From Hymenobacter terrenus (GTDB taxonomy: Bacteria > Bacteroidota > Bacteroidia > Cytophagales > Hymenobacteraceae), in contig NZ_LATM01000005.1 in the NCBI RefSeq assembly GCF_000972495.1, positions 1-64,000 of the forward strand: a stretch of DNA of 64,000 nt, given 5' to 3'. Within the stretch, counting starts at the first letter, position 1; each line of letters begins with the position of its first letter. The position numbers and the translations under genes were made by a program. The notes beneath the pieces are model-generated. The model saw only the letters and a program-made list of their open reading frames with translations. It ran no database searches and was not told the DNA's origin. Shown in pieces: positions 63,400 through 64,000 of the stretch.

Positions 63400-64000
63400 C
63401 TACTTTTCAGTCGGTTTAGCTTTGGCCAGAAAATAAGTATTTACCCACTTCGGCACGCTGGTCGTAGCAAAAGACGCTTTATTACCGTTCGTGATTTCGG
63501 CAATAAGGCGAGGCTCATCGCCAGAGTTGTCAAATAAGAAGGCTCGGTCTGCGAGTTTGATGGCGTCGAACAGCAAATCGAGTGAGCGGGTATAACGCTC
63601 AACTATTTTATCAGCAGCGACGGGGTGGCCTCCCTTGGCTACCCGGGCCCCGACCCGACCAATATTGATGCTAGGGTCGTCGGTAGCCACGTAGTAGAGG
63701 TAAGTACGGTAGCCCTGCTGCCGAGCAGTTCGCAAGAAGTCGAGCTTGGAGCGGTGCGACATCACGGTTTCAAAGGTCAAAGTCTGGTGCGAAGCCAGTA
63801 GGTGAAACCGCAGGAACTCCGCTACCCAAGCCGTCACATATGAGTTAAGAATCGTGTTCTGAAACAGCAGAACGTTTTGCTCTATGTAAAGCTGTTCCAT
63901 TCTAAAGGCCACAAACTGCTCCGGGGTCAGGCGCTGGGCCCCCGCACCCTGTCGAAAATGCAGTAGGTCATCCTCGGTGAGTTGTAGATTCCAATCGTGT
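63400..64000 (-). CDS. Zeta-toxin-like kinase, C-terminal part (runs off window)
   Basis: The frame is open to the window edge; 199 codons plus stop are visible. LTFETVMSHRSKLDFLRTA, LYYVATDDPSINIGRVGARVAKGGH and ERYTRSLDLL...LADRAFLFDNSGDEP are those of zeta-type UDP-GlcNAc kinase toxins of Bacteroidota, whose GPNGAGKT loop lies outside the window. Compare the zeta N-terminal fragment at 51569. Confidence 0.8.
   Translation of the reverse strand, partial: HDWNLQLTEDDLLHFRQGAGAQRLTPEQFVAFRMEQLYIEQNVLLFQNTILNSYVTAWVAEFLRFHLLASHQTLTFETVMSHRSKLDFLRTARQQGYRTYLYYVATDDPSINIGRVGARVAKGGHPVAADKIVERYTRSLDLLFDAIKLADRAFLFDNSGDEPRLIAEITNGNKASFATTSVPKWVNTYFLAKAKPTEK

Overview
The window is GC-rich chromosomal DNA of a Bacteroidota bacterium, most likely Hymenobacter or a close relative (order Cytophagales). 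The supporting features are a type iii (Bacteroidota) type VI secretion set (TssO/TssK/TssN/TssG), a protein with a C-terminal type IX secretion sorting domain, DUF4097, DUF2931 and DUF4280 proteins, RNase Y beside ZapA, and Bacteroidota-type promoters (TTG about 20 nt before TAnnTTTG). Genus placement is inference from gene content. No rRNA, tRNA or CRISPR was seen.

Layout. 0-5 kb: accessory secretion modules (a gene cut by the window edge, two DUF2931 lipoproteins, a PAAR-like DUF4280 protein, and an XRE regulator behind a 42-bp periodic repeat). 5.4-9.7 kb: type VI secretion genes tssN-tssK-tssO, divergent from tssG. 9.8-11 kb: a HipA-like kinase/DUF3037 pair. 11.4-21.2 kb: two paralogous envelope-response cassettes, each ECF sigma factor - anti-sigma factor with HEAT-like repeats - two DUF4097 proteins, on either side of a 920-aa secreted choice-of-anchor protein. 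21.4-30.6 kb: small secreted proteins, uvsE, a metallophosphoesterase, radC, a DUF1684 protein, an unrecognised gene pair and a NarL-type response regulator behind what looks like the tail of a lost sensor kinase. 30.8-46.4 kb: core genes (pheT, M16 protease, zapA, rny, amidase, aminotransferase, M1 peptidase, HupE-like protein, WYL regulator). 46.5-49.8 kb: two large paralogous unknown proteins flanking a frameshifted small gene.

51-64 kb is the most interesting part: a defence/toxin-antitoxin island that starts right after a Sua5-type tRNA-modification gene and surrounds clpB. Seven copies of a ~45-50 bp GC-rich hairpin repeat, all in one orientation, each sit at the left edge of one small module: an antitoxin plus zeta/PIN remnants, a gene with an in-frame amber codon, an AT-rich putative PD-(D/E)XK nuclease, DUF433 plus a decayed DUF5615, VapB/VapC, MntA/HepT, and an unknown membrane protein. 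This looks like a cassette array with a structured boundary element. The last 446-448 bp of clpB plus its terminator are duplicated 3.2 kb away and break off exactly at one of these repeats. Beyond clpB lies an AT-rich two-gene Septu-like system (PtuA ATPase + PtuB HNH nuclease), and a zeta-toxin-like gene runs off the right edge.

Four families of palindromic or dispersed repeats (about 100-bp and 160-bp inverted repeats, a tRNA-free GC hairpin, and the island hairpin) show strong small-element activity. Several genes carry visible lesions, listed individually. Database comparisons were not possible; names rest on motifs and remembered family features.
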